Shown piece after piece: positions 16,613 through 17,055 of a stretch of 17,055 nucleotides of DNA. The notes under the pieces are model-generated. The model saw nothing but the letters and a program-made list of their open reading frames with translations. It ran no database searches and was not told where the DNA came from. Origin of the DNA: Cryomorphaceae bacterium. Its GTDB lineage: Bacteria > Bacteroidota > Bacteroidia > Flavobacteriales > BACL11. The position numbers were made by a program, and so were the translations under genes. Positions within the stretch are counted from its first letter, which is position 1. Each line of letters starts with the position of its first letter. The stretch spans positions 1 to 17,055 of the forward strand of contig JACNFT010000050.1 in NCBI GenBank assembly GCA_014384505.1. Reading direction: 5' to 3'.

Positions 16613-17055
16613 CTACTCAACTATTAGTTGTTTTTCTATGATACCATTTTCATACATATAGAACAAAGGGGAGTTTTTAGTTTTTTCAGTTTTTCTTCCT
16701 AATACATCAACAATTTTTATAAGTTTTCCTTTTTCTTCTTGTTTCACATCAGAAACCGCACTAACACTTCCTGGATCAAAATTCATTCTCAACATTGGAA
16801 TGCCTGAAATAGTATACCAATTTGGTGTCCCAACAGGATCAGAATAAATTCCATCCTTATCATACAACCCTTGTGAAGAATAATTTCCAACTCCAGAAGT
16901 ATTGATCCCTACAGTATCTAATGGATTTAAGTATGAACCAAGAGCAATCCGAAAAGTAGTCCCAGCAGTTAATGTATATTCAGATGAAAAAGAGAGTGTA
17001 ATCCAAGCTCCTAGATCAGATGGTTGTATAGTATAATCATCAGTTTGATCTAATA
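16613..17055 (-). CDS. Partial paralogue of the T9SS protein with a different, short C-terminal tail
   Basis: Only the C-terminal part is in the window: the reading frame stays open from the stop (16613-16615) to the edge, about 146 residues, so the 5' end is missing. A start near 16867 would be a TTG that aligns with an internal Leu of the paralogue (GLYDKDG) and is not the real start. The first ~83 residues are encoded by DNA identical to the 634-residue neighbour. After NFDPG the proteins separate: this one continues SVSAVSDVKQEE, then a compact tail of about 36 residues with KIVDVLGRKT, PLFYMYENG and EKQLIVE. That tail lacks the YPNP start of a type A sorting domain but keeps its closing features (VLGR, EK.IVE). 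It resembles a short C-terminal tail seen on Bacteroidota secreted proteins; the function of the tail is not known to me. Confidence 0.8.
   Translation of the reverse strand, partial: LDQTDDYTIQPSDLGAWITLSFSSEYTLTAGTTFRIALGSYLNPLDTVGINTSGVGNYSSQGLYDKDGIYSDPVGTPNWYTISGIPMLRMNFDPGSVSAVSDVKQEEKGKLIKIVDVLGRKTEKTKNSPLFYMYENGIIEKQLIVE
16806..17055 (+). repeat. Copy 2 of the 250-bp exact duplication (runs to the window edge)
   Basis: Identical to 14908-15157 in direct orientation, and both copies lie in the same reading frame of their - strand genes (the 1898-bp offset matches the difference between stop-codon frames). The repeat is still perfect at the last base of the window, so its upstream limit is unknown. 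The spacing makes it a tandem gene duplication or the result of gene conversion. Confidence 0.97.

Noticed and set aside
16613..16867. An 84-residue complete gene starting at 16867
   Set aside because: The start would be a TTG that corresponds to an internal Leu in the identical paralogue, and the frame remains open to the window edge. It is the 3' part of a longer gene.
16613..17055. Copy 2 as a decayed pseudogene of the T9SS protein
   Set aside because: The frame is open throughout, the stop is followed by a good terminator, and the different tail has its own ordered motifs. Loss of the type A domain looks like replacement rather than decay, although the missing 5' end leaves this untested.
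14610..17055. Mobile element or transposon as the source of the direct repeats
   Set aside because: The repeats lie in frame inside related protein genes; no transposase, terminal inverted repeats or target-site duplications are seen.
1..17055. CRISPR array, toxin-antitoxin pair, phage defence island or riboswitch
   Set aside because: Intergenic gaps are at most about 110 nt, there are no regularly spaced repeats, and all genes have housekeeping, envelope or secretion-type roles.

Overview
The window is an AT-rich stretch of a Bacteroidota chromosome, most likely from the order Flavobacteriales; the family is a guess. The lineage is suggested by a type IX secretion (T9SS) style cargo protein, a secreted TPR protein and an outer-membrane protein of types common in that phylum, start codons without well-placed Shine-Dalgarno sites, and TAnnTTTG-like promoter boxes. 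Almost all of it is coding. No gene-free stretch exceeds about 110 bases, so there are no large unexplained gaps.

Left part, + strand (107-7065): purH, mreB, mreC, mreD, mrdA (PBP2) and rodA form one tight block with gaps of 11 and 13 nt and then overlaps of 8, 1 and 1 nt. This is the cell-elongation (Rod complex) cluster preceded by a purine biosynthesis gene. MreB filaments, MreC/MreD, the transpeptidase PBP2 and the glycosyltransferase RodA together insert new peptidoglycan along the cell side wall. The block ends at a hairpin terminator (7071-7090) shared with the convergent operon.

Middle part, - strand (14370 down to 7115): coaX, an outer-membrane protein of unknown role, a secreted TPR protein, lptC, a CNNM/CorC-type membrane protein with CBS domains, and a PpiD/SurA-like periplasmic chaperone. 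The first five genes are 20 nt or less apart or overlap, and ppiD follows after 76 nt. Apart from coaX (coenzyme A synthesis), the products are envelope proteins: LPS transport, protein folding outside the inner membrane, a membrane transporter-like protein, and two unnamed envelope factors.

Right part: tRNA-Phe(GAA) on the + strand is divergent from coaX and is followed by a bidirectional terminator. Next is a - strand gene for a large secreted T9SS-type protein (14610-16514), then a second, incomplete - strand gene (16613 to the window edge). A 250-nt block of the second gene is identical to the first, but its C-terminal tail is different and shorter. This paralogue pair is the most unusual thing in the window. 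I see no CRISPR array, insertion sequence, phage or toxin-antitoxin genes, and no clear sign of a wholly new system. Most of the window is conserved housekeeping sequence.
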